A stretch of DNA of 64,000 nt from JAYUDN01 sp043739785 (GTDB taxonomy: Bacteria; Patescibacteriota; Gracilibacteria; BD1-5; UBA2023), in assembly GCA_043739785.1 (NCBI GenBank), contig JAYUDN010000001.1:129741-193740 (forward strand), in the 5' to 3' direction. Position 1 is the stretch's first letter. Each line of letters starts with the position of its first letter. The position numbers and the translations under genes are program-made. This document shows, in pieces, positions 48,718-59,641 of this stretch. The notes beneath the pieces are model-generated. The model had not been told where the DNA came from. It did no database searches and saw nothing but the letters and a program-made list of their open reading frames with translations.

Positions 48718-50955
48718 TTATAATCCAGGTGGACGTCCCGCGCCAAATCCTCAGGCACCAGGGACTCTCGTTGATGAAGAAGCGGCTCCGGAAGATGATT
48801 TCGCGGTGGTCGATTTTCCTGCGACGATGATGACATCACCCGCTTGTAATCCAGAGAGGACCTCGGTCTTCCCGTCTCAGGAACCTCCTATGACAATTTC
48901 CACCTTATCGGTTGGTACGGTTTCACTTGTAGAGAAGGTTGGAAGTGATCATGTACTTCACCTTCTTCATCCATTTCTAGAGCTTCCAGAGTAGGGTATT
49001 ACACCTGAAAAACTTCTTCCTGAGCTACTCTCTGCTCCACTCTCATCGAACACACTTCCCGAAGAATAACTGCCTGATGGTCTATTCCTCTGACCTCCAG
49101 AAAAACTTCGAGTGGATCATGATCGACTCGCCGTCGCGAGTCGAGAGAAGATGGTCGGATCTTTCGCTCGATTGACATAGGATTTTCCATTCTCTGAAGT
49201 AATCGCCGAAGTAGGAATAACGAGAATATTGTCTTTTGAGGTCGTGACAATTTCCACAGTAGCGCTCATTTTTGAATAAATATCCGTTCGAGGGATGGTG
49301 AGTATCACTTTCGCTACATAGGAAATCACTCCTGAAGTGACGGTAGGAACCGCAGAAATGCTTGCAACATTTCCGGTGTAGGTTTCGGTTGGAAATGCGT
49401 CGAGGACAATACTAGCAGGCATCCCAACAGCAACCTTGACGATATCAATCTGGTCAAATGAAAGGTCAACTTCATAGGCATTTTTGTTTTCTACAAGGAT
49501 TCCCTGATTACTGGTTCCAGTGGTCGAATCACCAACGGTCGTATCTCCGACCTTCCACGGGATATCGTCGATCACACCATCAAAGGTCGCGATAATCTGA
49601 TAGTCACTGAGACTCAGTTTTGTTTTTGCGAGAGCAATCTCTGCCTGAGAAATATTATTTCTCGCGGAGATGAGATCAGTCGAGGTCGGACCCTTTATAA
49701 GTTCCTGATAGCTTGCCGCGTTGAGTTTGATGGCGTTTTTTTGATTTTCTATATCTTGTGATTTCGATGTACGATCAGTGACTTGTGATTTTTTGAGAGC
49801 TTCTAATGCTGCCTGTGCTTTGATAAAATCATTTTGTGCCGTTGTGACGGATTGTTCTTGAGCGGCAAGAGTATTCTTGTCAGCGAGTGATTGAAGGGTA
49901 TCACTCCCGTATCCTTTGAGAGTGGCAAGAGTTGAATTGAGAGTAGAAAGCTTCGATCCAAGTGTCGTTCCGTATCCTCGCATCGTCGTCTTAGTGGAAG
50001 CTATGAGGTCAGCGGTGAGATTATTGGACTCGATGGAGGCGTCATACTCGGCGACGATAAGGGCCGAAATGGCACTCATATCGGTCAGTAGCGTTTTAGC
50101 AGATTCTATGGCCGAGAGGATTTCATCGAAGTTACGAGGATTCTTATTTCTAAGGGTCGAGAGGAGCGAAGTGTAATCGTCCACTTCCGAAACAATCGAG
50201 GTATAGAGGGGTTCGACCCGTGCTTTGATCGTGATATCCTTCGCGGAAAGATCACCATACCGTGGATTCGATTTATCTTCAATCATGATAAATTCTTTGG
50301 ATTTTTTGATAATATCTGGGATGGTTCGTCCGATATCCTCGAGGCTTTCGAAGGCATTGGCCATATCCTTTTCGAGATTATTTGAGGTAGTATCGGTCTT
50401 GATATTTTCCTTCGTATATTCGAGCTGACTCTTCGCGAGGGCAAGTTTGGACTCGAGGAGTTTGAGACCGGCTTCATTATCATTGAGGGTATTCGACTGA
50501 GAGATAAGCAAGTTCTCATATTGAGATTCCATAAGAGCGAGGTTCGTCTGACTTTCAGAAAGTGTATTTTTAGATCTGAGTTTTGCGGATTCGGTGGTAC
50601 TCGTGAAGAGTTTGTCATAGTTGTTGCGAGCATTTGAAAGGGAAAGTTCTACATTGGCGATATCAAGAGCAACACTATTCGCATCCACTTCGGCGATTAT
50701 TTCGCCCTTTTTGACCGAGTCTCCTATTTTCTTATAGAGCTTCGTCACGGTTCATTGTTTCTTGAATGTCAGGGATGATGATTGAATCGGGGTGACATTT
50801 CCGGTGGCTTTGACGGTCGTGCGGATCGATCCAGTTCCGACCATAATCGTCGTGACCGTTGGAACAGTAGCTGGTGTCCGCATATAAAAATACCAGTAGC
50901 TTCATCCGATACTGGCGATAATTAGGGTAGTGATCACCCATCTTGTTTTGTTCAT
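48718..50955 (-). CDS. MacA-like periplasmic adaptor
   Basis: 745 residues, much longer than the roughly 370 of E. coli MacA. A TM anchor (about 8-27), lipoyl half TVTKLYKKIGDSVKKGEIIAEVD, a giant coiled coil (about 100-420) with Asn/Ser/Leu-rich heptads, second lipoyl TFDGVIDDIPWKVGDTT, a beta barrel, then a Ser/Gly/Arg-rich insertion (about 600-670) inside the membrane-proximal domain, and a Gly/Pro-rich tail GAGGFGAGRPPGL. The long coiled coil suggests a tall complex. Start at 50955. A GTAAGA repeat lies 41 bases upstream. Confidence 0.9.
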
Positions 50956-50995
50956 AGAGGCAATAATATATTGTATTCTATAGTATATACTGAAC

Positions 50996-51012
50996 GTAAG
51001 AAAAGAGTAAGG
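50996..51012. promoter_or_regulatory. GTAAGA direct repeat upstream of the MacAB-type operon
   Basis: GTAAGA-AAAGA-GTAAGG, 41 bases before the adaptor start and just upstream of a leftward TATACTATAGAAT stretch usable as -10. Confidence 0.6.
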
Positions 51013-51142
51013 AATGCTCCCAACCATTCCACATGAGAAAACAATAGTATGATTCATAGGATTTTCCATTATGGAAAAATCCATAGATTCAAATGAAAAA
51101 ATTATTTTTTTCATTTTATAGATTTTTTACTAAAATCAAAGC

Positions 51143-52381
51143 ATGATCGCAATAGAAAAACGAGACCAAATCACTCGAGACATTCCGAAACACTCCATCA
51201 TACTCCTTGCAGGGAATATCGAGCATCGCCGCAATGGGGATGTGATGTATCCATTTCGACAAGATTCAGATATGCTCCTTCTGACGGGAGTTCATTCTCC
51301 AGATATTATACTTTTCGGAGTTAAGAAACATTCAGAAAAAATGAAGTGGATGATTTTTTCTGAATCTATCAATGAAAAGGAGCTCATCTGGGGAACGAGT
51401 CGCATGAGTCCTGAAGAGATTACTGAAGCCTCAGGAATCTCGGAGGTATTTCCCTTGCATCAGCTCGAGCATGAATTCTCAAAGTATGCCAACGAGGCCA
51501 AGCATATCTTGCTTCGTAAGGATAAAAAACGAGTGTTTCCTCATGAGAAAAACCTTCAAAAAAAACTGAGACTTTCTCACTTTCGAGATAAAATAACAAA
51601 AATAGAACCATATCTAGATAAAATACGTCTTTTCAAGACAGAAGAGGAAATAAAATATATGCGAATGGCTATTGCTGTGACCCACCGAGCATTTGATACT
51701 ATTCGTACAAATATCAAACCTGGAATGTACGAGTATGAGATTGAAGCCATGATTGCTGGAGTATTCCGATCGCACCATCTTACCGAAGCATACCCGACGA
51801 TTGTCGCGAGTGGTCAGAGCGCTTGCACCCTTCACTACACGAAACACGATCGCAAGTTAGAGCCATGAGATATCGTCCTCATCGATGCTGGGGCCGAGCA
51901 TGAAGGGTATGCGGCTGATATCACACGAGTGATTTTCCTCCCCGACTCACCCGCGAATCATAAAAAGAAGGGAGTTTCTCATATTTCAATTCGTCAACAA
52001 CAAGTGTATCAGAGTGTTCTCGCGGTTAAAGCGTACGCTGAGTCGCTGATCCGTCCATGAGTAAAACGAATGGAGTATGAGAACCAGGTGCGTGAACGAA
52101 TGAACGAAGAACTCGTGAAACTCGGACTTATTCCTCTTCATGCGACGAAAGAAGAAGTAGTCCTCCTTTCGAGAAAGTACTATCCTCACTCCACTTCTCA
52201 TTTTCTCGGACTTGATGTCCATGATGTCTGAGATCGGGATCAGTTATTCGAAGCCGGGATGGTGATCACGTGTGAACCAGGGATTTATATCAGAGAGGAG
52301 ATCATTGGGATACGACTCGAAGATGATATATACATTACAGAAACAGGCTGTGAGAACCTATCAAAGGAAATACCACTCTAA
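51143..52381 (+). CDS. pepP: Xaa-Pro aminopeptidase-type metallopeptidase (M24B)
   Basis: 412 residues. N-terminal domain NGDVMYPFRQDSDMLLLTGV, then the pita-bread domain with the metal ligands: LIDAGAEHEGYAADITR (two Asp), STSHFLGLDVHDVG (His), MVITCEPGIYI and RLEDDIYITETGCENLS (two Glu). Three TGA glycines (EPGDIV, RPGVKR, VGDRD), two next to ligand segments. It removes N-terminal residues preceding proline. Divergent from the MacA-like gene. Confidence 0.93.
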
Positions 52382-52398
52382 AAAATTCGATATGCTTC

Positions 52399-52509
52399 AT
52401 GGCGACTTTTGCAACTGAACACAAAGAATTGATGGAGTACTGTAAAACAGGATTGCTCGTACTTACTACTCGGTTGCTTCAAATGTTTCAAAATGGGTAT
52501 TCTTACTAG
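52399..52509 (+). CDS. Possible 36-residue peptide
   Basis: A short frame (start ATG, end TAG, no TGA needed) in the gap between pepP and the convergent phospholipase-D-like gene. Sequence is amphipathic-helical (EHKELMEYCKTGLLVLTTRLLQ). No family, no clear start signal; it may be chance. Confidence 0.25.
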   Translation: MATFATEHKELMEYCKTGLLVLTTRLLQMFQNGYSY

Positions 52510-52536
52510 GATAGAAACAACATTCTATTGGGATAA

Positions 52537-53688
52537 CTATATAAAAATACTCTGTATCCATGCAAGTCATCGAAAGTAGGAGGGTATGGTGGTAAACTCT
52601 ACTTGCCGACTTATCGATATATCTTTCTGGATCTGGACGGAGAGGGAACTGATGACGGCATCATTTCCTCGAAATATCGCGTTCGTCTCATGGAGAAAAT
52701 CGAAGCTTCCATAGGTGAGGTTGGCTGAGCCAATAATCGCCACTGACTCATCGATCAGGATGACCTTCGCATGTACCATTCATGGATAGATGAAGACTCG
52801 TATGGTATTCTCCCACGATGTATGGATGATCGAAGGTTTCAGGAGTTTGTGGATACTATGCATGTTCGCATGCCAGACTCCATCGGAGGTATTCGGAAGG
52901 ATCACATTCACCTGTATACCCTTTCGACTCAGCCTTCGAAGCCTTCGGATCACGAGTGCATCAGTCAGATACCCATGTTCGATGGCGATGGATTTCTTGG
53001 CTTGTGAAAGCTCCCTGAGTATATATTTGCGCATGGCGAACTGATTTTTGATAGTCATGAGGATCTCTCCTCCGCTTTGGATCTTTCAGAGGAGTCACTT
53101 TCCTGGTTTCCTGATATAATCATGAGCCAGTCGATCCGCGAGATCTCCACCTAGTTTTACCATATAGTCATGCCAACCCCCAGAGTAAAATGAGGTTTTC
53201 TCTCTTGAGTTGAGATAGGGATCAGCGATATTCATCCCACCCATCAGTGCTTGACTCTTCTCGGTATACTCATCGAATAAAAATACCTTGGAATGGTCAT
53301 TTTCCCTGAGATACTTGAGTCGAAGGGGCCACCAGGAACCGATATAAGAAAAGTGTATATTCTTCGTATTCTGAAGAAATACTCTCCCAGCCTTCGATGA
53401 GAAAATATCCCCACCCCTCTTCCCGAATGTTATGATATTTTGTACATTGTAGACCCGAGATCCGAAGGCATCTTTCTCGATAAAAATCTGAATATTTGGA
53501 TACACCCGAATTTTGTTTTGAAGCGCTCGCAGTATCATATTCCCAGCGCTATCGTCTCGCCACATATACATCCGAATCCGTATCCGCTTTTTCGCCTCGT
53601 GTATACACATCAGGATCTCTCTCCTAGCATTTTCACCATCGATAATGAGTGTGGAGAGATCCACTTGGGCCGTATCCATAACATACAT
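52537..53688 (-). CDS. Phospholipase D / cardiolipin-synthase-like protein
   Basis: 383 residues. Two HKD motifs: NDHSKVFLFDE near 136 and VHAKVILIDESVAIIGSANL near 306, both with the following Gly/Ser-Asn pattern of PLD catalysis. No N-terminal membrane segments, so a soluble or peripheral PLD such as a cardiolipin synthase C-type or a nuclease is possible. Three TGA glycines; the last extends the chain nine residues past an apparent stop at 52567. Confidence 0.88.
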
Positions 53689-53924
53689 TTTTAGGAGACT
53701 GGAACACGATTTTATAGCGAATACATATTCACTATAAGTGTTATATCTCGTATTGTACGCTGAAAGAGAAGATATGGAAATCTCAGTTTCCTCTTACTTA
53801 AAAGATGGTATTTCGAATAAATAATAAAAAAGAAATGAGCGAAGGTATGCTCTAATATTACCCTCACTCATTACAGTATGTCATAAAAATTAGTGATGCA
53901 TCAAAGAATATCCCTTTTCAATCA

Positions 53925-56348
53925 TTAAAATTCCAATTTTGCTCAAATTTGTGTTTTTGTTCAGGCAATGTTTCATTTTTCGACTCAGAAAAACCCCGTA
54001 ACTCCTTTTCAGAAGTTTTTCTCTATATTTGCTCGTACCAGACTGTCAGCAGAAGCTCAGAAAATGTGAGTTGGTTGAATTTTTGTTTGTTCTACGGTCG
54101 CTGAGAGCGAATCGGTACGGTATCATGCGCCAATCGTTCTCTCTTCAGTAAGTGGTCATTTTTTGAGTTCGAGCTTTCCGAATCCTGACCCACTTCCCAT
54201 ACTCGTTTCTGCTCAGAGTCGTACTGAAGTCGTATGGTATCATTTTCAGAGAGGATTGAGGTCTTTGGCCGAAAGGCTCTGCACATTCGGTCACTTCTGA
54301 GTATCGATTCCGACTTCACCAGAAAATTTGGTATGTGGGGAAGCTTGGATATTCGCCCCTGCGACCATACTCAAACCACTTTCCGCACTTACTCAGGTTC
54401 CGAGAGGACCAAGAATTTTGTACTCTCCTACTGTCGGTTTAGATGCCTGTCAGATAATATTCGTCCCAATTCCTGCATAGATGTTTGACCCAGTTGCTAT
54501 AGTTTTTTCTCATCGAAGTCCGGCTTGCATCTGTAGGATATTGGACTTCTGATCAATCTTCTCAGAACCATATCGTAAACCCGTTTGACTCAGACTTCAC
54601 TCGACAAAGGCAGTCCCATTCCATCCTCCACCGAGATCGATATCACTCCATTTTTTCCCTACTTCAGCCTGGATAGTCTTCGATGAGAGTCAGGTGACGA
54701 GCGTCGCTTCGCTGTATTTCCCTCATACGTAGATACCATTTTGGAATGTGTACTGCCCTTTGAGTCATTTCCGATCGGTAAAGAGAATTATCTTGACCCC
54801 ATCTTCTGGAGTTTTTCCATTTCTGATAAAATCATTCACGCTGGTTTCAGAGAGCACTTCCCGACGGAATGCTTTTGTGATACGAGTATCGACATGTCCG
54901 ATGATATTTCCGCTCGCATCTGTAATATAGTTCCGAATGGCGATGCCTTTATTGGCGAGAGCATATACATCGATCAGATTTTCCATATTTTCAGCAGTAT
55001 AAATCTTTCCATAGTCAGAGATTACTTTCTTCCCTCCAATATCCATAATAGCGATAACATGTCATGTTCCCCCATTTGAAACCGTAAGAGTTCCGGCAGG
55101 AGTACCCCAACTCTCCGCGATACTTGCCACCGCTACATGGATCGATGAACAAACTCATGCTGGTACTTGTTTACCCGTTTGAAATGCCTTGGCTAGGGCT
55201 TGTATACTTTCAAATGGTTTTACTGCGGTCAGCTTTCATGATTTTGCGATGTCCCAGTTATAGGTTAGTTTATCGAGATTGGCACCTACCATACCGAGAA
55301 AAATAATCTTTTCTTGATCTGAAAGTGACTTCCCTATAGCCGTAATTTCTTTTTTGTAGTCTGCTTCGGTGAGTACGGATCCAGCTTGGATTTTCGTCAT
55401 GAGCATCCCGAGAGAATCCATAGCGCTATAATACTGATTTCCGACCTCTCCATTCGTATACTCTTTCCCATAGAGTGTTTTCCAAACTTTCTGGGACTCG
55501 GTGATTTTATCGCTGAAGTTGACACCCGACATCATATATCGGTATCGTCATTTCTGAGCATCAAATAAATCTTGCTCGGCACCAGAAAGTCGACTACGGA
55601 GGAAATCAATATCTCACAATCGTAAGGTTCTCTGTGCGTCAATACGCCCTACCTGATCCCAAGCGACACTGACAGCATTATTAAAAGCAATATATGCGGG
55701 TTGGATGCGATTGAAATCACTAATCTTTTTATCAATATCTGGTATGACAGTATTTCCAGAGGATGCCGTTCTCTGGATGACCCAGACATTGTCTGGTCGA
55801 AGTACATATTCTGCTATTCCTGCATTCAGGAGATCCCATCAACCCTGAAAAGTTGCTATATTCGTATCTACAAAATTATTATTTTCAGTTATTCTTTGAT
55901 TATAGTAGGCATTGGCATTTATAAATTGTGACTGTATATCGGTAAGTTTTGAGACTGAGTTGTTGAGCATTGATTGAGTAGATTGCAGACTTGACTGAGC
56001 TCCTTGTACGCGACCATCTCAATAGCCGAAATTTGGATACATTCCTCCAGTTTTTGCAACCTTTCATTGTGGTTGGTACGTATTGGTTACCTTCCCTCAT
56101 TCGATACTGATAGGAAATGATTTTCCTTTCGCGCCGTCTATCGATTCTGAAAGAGGTTTTCCGAATGTATCAAATATGCTTGATACAGAAACTCTCGCCT
56201 GTGTACTTATCTCGATTCATTTATCGATTTGTTCTGGTGTGGTTGCACTCGATTCTCTGATATCAGGAGCCTGAATTGGAAGCTTTTTAGGCTTTCCAAA
56301 CTTTACATCTTCTATGGGAAAAGAGAAATCAGATCAAGATTTTGGCAT
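53925..56348 (-). CDS. Large Gly/beta-rich protein, unknown
   Basis: 807 residues with about thirty TGA glycines. No signal peptide is evident (MPKSGSDFSFPIEDVKFG). Residues about 1-270 are helical with Gln/Ser repeats (GAQSSLQSTQSMLNNSVSKL); 270-500 are mixed, with GGTGHVIAIMDIGGKK; from about 525 onward the sequence becomes a run of amphipathic beta strands joined by GxxG turns (GKYSEATLVTG, GLRYGSEKI, GSNIYAGIGTNI) ending in a final Phe (GAKLEF), which looks like a beta-barrel or beta-solenoid. No family recognised. Downstream of a 59-residue gene with which it is probably co-transcribed. Confidence 0.75.
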
Positions 56349-56360
56349 ATATACTATAAT

Positions 56361-56540
56361 TTATGAAAATATTTGTTTGAGAGAAGTGGACTCATTCTTG
56401 AGTATTTCTATGACTTCCATTTGTCACTCGAGTGGGAGTTCATCAAATCGCACGAAAAGAATGGATCGTTCCATACCAGAAAAGGCACAGGTTTGATCGA
56501 GATAGTATTTGAGCAGTTGTTTTCTTTCCTGGAAATTCAT
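56361..56540 (-). CDS. Small protein upstream of the large beta-rich gene
   Basis: 59 residues with one TGA glycine (LPLEGQMEV). Charged and helical throughout: NFQERKQLLKYYLDQTCAF and MEVIEILKNESTSLKQIF. Its TAA is 12 bases before the start of the large gene, suggesting a coupled pair such as chaperone and client. No family recognised. Confidence 0.6.
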
Positions 56541-56614
56541 AATAAAAAATACGATATAGCTATCGTACCATTTCTTTTTTTACTTTGCAAATATTGCACC
56601 ACTTTTGATAAATT

Positions 56615-57361
56615 TTACCCCATTCGAAATCCTGCCAGAATTGGTTTGTGGTCAGAGCTTTTTATCGCTCCTATAACTTCCGCATAGAGGGGTTCTATCC
56701 CACGATAGAGGATATGGTCGAGCTTTAGAAATCGTGTATCCTGCATCGGCTCCATCCACGAGAGTCCGAGCGAGCTCGCCACCTCGAGGAGAAATCTCTT
56801 CCGTGCCTTGCTCCAGGTATTGAAGTCGCCTGCCCAGATCATCGGTCCGATATGGTCTCTGATGAGGAGGAGGGTTTCTTCAAGTTGACGGCGAAATGGT
56901 TTCCCGAAGTTGAAGTTCATCGCGTGCGTATTAATGATAAGGAGTCTCTCAGATTTTCAGGCGATAGGAAAATAGGAAAGTCCGGAAGATTTGTGCGTTC
57001 GAAGGATGGGTTCCTGATCAGTGGTCGAGTGGATAGTGTGACCCGACATGGTATAGCGAGATCCGGTCATCACCCCGGAGAAAATCTCCCTACGAGGGAA
57101 ACGGAATCCTTTGAAAAATCCCCAACCGAATCCGTCGAACTTCTCAAAAAGACCTTCCCATTTTTCTGAAAAGAGTGCTTCCTGAAAGAGGACGATATCA
57201 GCGCGATCGAGGAGACGATTCATATCTTCGGGGAGCTTCTTCGAAAGACATTTATGGATATTCCAGAGGAGAACTCGGAAGTCTCACTGGAGCATATTCG
57301 GCGATTCGAGGGTTCCGAAGACTCGGATTTTTGTCGTTTTTTGTATACTTGTTTTGTCCAT
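56615..57361 (-). CDS. Endonuclease/exonuclease/phosphatase-family protein
   Basis: 248 residues. EEP-fold motifs in order: RVLLWNIHKC (Asn), ADIVLFQEAL (metal Glu), LLIINTHAMNF (His), MIWAGDFNTW (Asp/Asn) and SSDHKPILAGF (catalytic Asp-His). Two TGA glycines. The family includes DNases, phosphodiesterases and sphingomyelinases; substrate not evident. Start at 57361 gives an unconserved 24-residue N-terminal extension. Confidence 0.88.
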
Positions 57362-57519
57362 ATGATTAAGTATATCATATTTTTTAGGATTTTTCAAGCA
57401 TTTCCCTGATTTGCTTACTTTCCTCTTACTCATACTAATCGGTACTGGATGGAAGCCACAAGAAAATAGATTGAATTTTTCACGATTCTCTATATAATAA
57501 ACTCCCCTAACTTGAATAT

Positions 57520-58014
57520 ATGAAAAAATGACTCTTTACTCTTCTTGCTGGCTATGCTGCAGGACTCGCCATTGCGATGAAATACCGCAAAGATCAAGGT
57601 ACTTCGAAGCTCGAAGCCGATACTTCAAAAACCACCATAGATTCCCTCATCAATGAAGTGGTTGATATTCATAAAACTGCCTACAATGACGTAAAGGAGT
57701 TTGTCTCGAATAACTTCTCAGATGTAAAGGATTTCGAAGGACTCAAGGCAAAAATAGAAGCTATGATGGAAGACTTTACGATGGAGGTCAGTAGTGTGGT
57801 TGCCGCTGCACAGGAAGGAACAGCTGAGCAAAAAACTGCTGCAAAAGCAGAAGTGGATGCTATTTTCGATAAAAAATCTGCCATCATCGAGGAAGCAAAA
57901 GAAAGAGGATCTAGCCTCACGGATGCTACCTTCGAAGTTATCAGTAGTTGGCTTGATGAAGCGAAGGGCAAGCTTGAAAAGACTCGAACCAAGATCCAAG
58001 CAAAAATCAAATAG
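57520..58014 (+). CDS. YtxH/apolipoprotein-like helical protein
   Basis: 164 residues. N-terminal GLFTLLAGYAAGLAIAMKYRKD (first Gly TGA) is a YtxH-like short membrane segment with Ala/Gly face. The rest is a long amphipathic, Lys/Glu/Ala-rich helix (KSAIIEEAKERGSSL, EAKGKLEKTRTKIQAK). Such proteins are often membrane-associated stress proteins. A -10-like TATAATAA stands near 57495. Confidence 0.65.
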
Positions 58015-58086
58015 CTTAGGGATTTCACATTTCTCTTATTTTTTCCGAAAGAGAAAATACGAGTCAGTTTATTATTTATAAAATAT

Positions 58087-58605
58087 ATGACCCAGAAAAA
58101 AGATGACCATAAACAGGAGGATGAAGCACCTCTTACAGAAACCAATCAGAAGGATGAGACTCCCATCGGGGATACTACCGTAGACCCAGAAATACAGAAA
58201 CTCCGAGAATCAGTTGCTCGGGCCCAAGCAGACTATCAGAATCTTCTCAAAAGAAATGAACGTGAACGAGAAGAAATGGTCGGATACTTGTCGATGAAAT
58301 TCCTCCTCCCACTCCTAACACAAGTCGATCATCTCGAACGCGCAGTGAAGCTCAAAGAGGGGACGAGTGGTGACTCATTTGTCGATGGGATTCGTTCGGT
58401 ACTCGGAGGGATGGAAAAGTATCTCGAATCTCAGGGGGTGAAGAAAATGATCTCACTCGGAAGTGAAGTCGATCCGGAACAACACGAAGTGATGACTCAG
58501 ATGCCAGGAGAAGCAGGGAAAATTATCCAAGAATTCGAACCAGGATATATGATGGGAAATCGAGTCATTCGACACGCGAAGGTAGTCGTCGGTAACTGAG
58601 AATAA
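58087..58605 (+). CDS. grpE: Nucleotide-exchange factor GrpE
   Basis: 172 residues. An acidic N-terminal tail, a coiled coil with LRESVARAQADYQNLLKRNEREREEM, and the beta-wing VKKMISLGSEVDPEQHEVMTQMPGEAGKIIQEFEPGYMMGNRVIRHAKVVVG. The core residues of GrpE are intact; it releases ADP from DnaK. The last Gly is TGA (VGNGE). dnaK and dnaJ are not in this window. Confidence 0.95.
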
Positions 58606-58610
58606 CAACC

Positions 58611-58901
58611 ATGATGACTCCACTCCACATACGAAAAAAGACACTCGTTCTGGCGGTGTTTGTATATATGCTCATTTTTATCGTGCTTACGGCATGGTTT
58701 TTTCGTGATGATCAACCAAGCGATGGACCACTTTCACTCGGTATCCCCCTCCCATTTTACTATGGTGGTGGACGTTGCGGATGACCATGTGGACCTGATT
58801 TTTACACACTTTCTTTCATAGTCGATCTACTCATATTCTTCTTTCCTCTCGGAGTTTCCGCGATTCTTGCCTACTATAAAGGTATCCAGTTTAAAAAGTA
58901 A
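58611..58901 (+). CDS. Small two-pass membrane protein
   Basis: 96 residues: TM1 about 10-32 (TLVLAVFVYMLIFIVLTAWFF), an extracellular Gly/Cys-rich loop GGGRCGGPCGPDFY with one TGA glycine, and TM2 about 70-90. The CGGPCG loop could bind metal or form a disulfide. Five bases after grpE. No family recognised. Confidence 0.65.
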
Positions 58902-58910
58902 TCTCCCTTT

Positions 58911-59522
58911 ATGCAACAAACGATTCGTGATATCCTCAAAAAAATAGAGTCCCTTAACCAGGATCTCAAGATAGAGTATGATAAAATGTCAGAAAAGTAT
59001 GGGTTTTCCCTCGAAGAAAAACGAGTGATATTTCTCGAAGAAATGAGAAAACGAAATAGGAACATGAAACTCCCAACCTGGAGGTTTCCGATTTCAGCGA
59101 TGAACGTGCGACAGATTATCGCGATACCATTTATCCTCTCTATGATCTTCCCAGTTGTGATCCTCGACCTCTGTATCACGATCTACCATGGGATAGCCTT
59201 CCGACTCTATGGAATACCACGAGTAAAGAGATCAGAGTATATCATCTTCGATCGAAGATTTCTCGACTATCTCAATATGATCCAGAAGGTCCAGTGCCTC
59301 TACTGTAGTTATGTGAATGGACTCTTTGCGTATTCGGTCGAGATTGCGGGTCGGACGGAGCGATACTGGTGTCCGCTCAAGGCGGCCCATAAGCCCAAGT
59401 TTTCCCACGGATGGTATCAAGACTTTGCTGACTATGGAAATCCAGAAGAGTGGAAGGAGAAGTACCAAGATGACGATAAAGGGTTTACTATAGCGAAGAC
59501 TTCAGTTTCTTCAGTACTGTAG
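58911..59522 (+). CDS. Conserved membrane-associated protein, unknown
   Basis: 203 residues. An N-terminal helical region, a hydrophobic segment about 71-92 (IAIPFILSMIFPVVILDLCI), then VKRSEYIIFDRRFLDYLN, VQCLYCSYVNGLFAYSVEIAGRTERYWCPLK. The CxYCxYxNG...TExxWCP signature recurs in widespread uncharacterised proteins and the three Cys may bind metal. No TGA. 10 bases after the previous gene. Confidence 0.7.
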   Translation: MQQTIRDILKKIESLNQDLKIEYDKMSEKYGFSLEEKRVIFLEEMRKRNRNMKLPTWRFPISAMNVRQIIAIPFILSMIFPVVILDLCITIYHGIAFRLYGIPRVKRSEYIIFDRRFLDYLNMIQKVQCLYCSYVNGLFAYSVEIAGRTERYWCPLKAAHKPKFSHGWYQDFADYGNPEEWKEKYQDDDKGFTIAKTSVSSVL

Positions 59523-59641
59523 TCACTTTCTGAAACATTTCTTGTAGAAAAATGAGGAGGTAATTGATGGTAAGAATGAATATACTAATGTCTCACTTCT
59601 TTCCCGGATTGATAAAAACCAAAAAAATAACCAAACTCTAA

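Noticed and set aside
53925..56348. Naming the large protein an outer-membrane porin or autotransporter
   Set aside because: Only the strand pattern and terminal Phe support it; there is no signal peptide, no known motif, and this lineage is not known to have an outer membrane.
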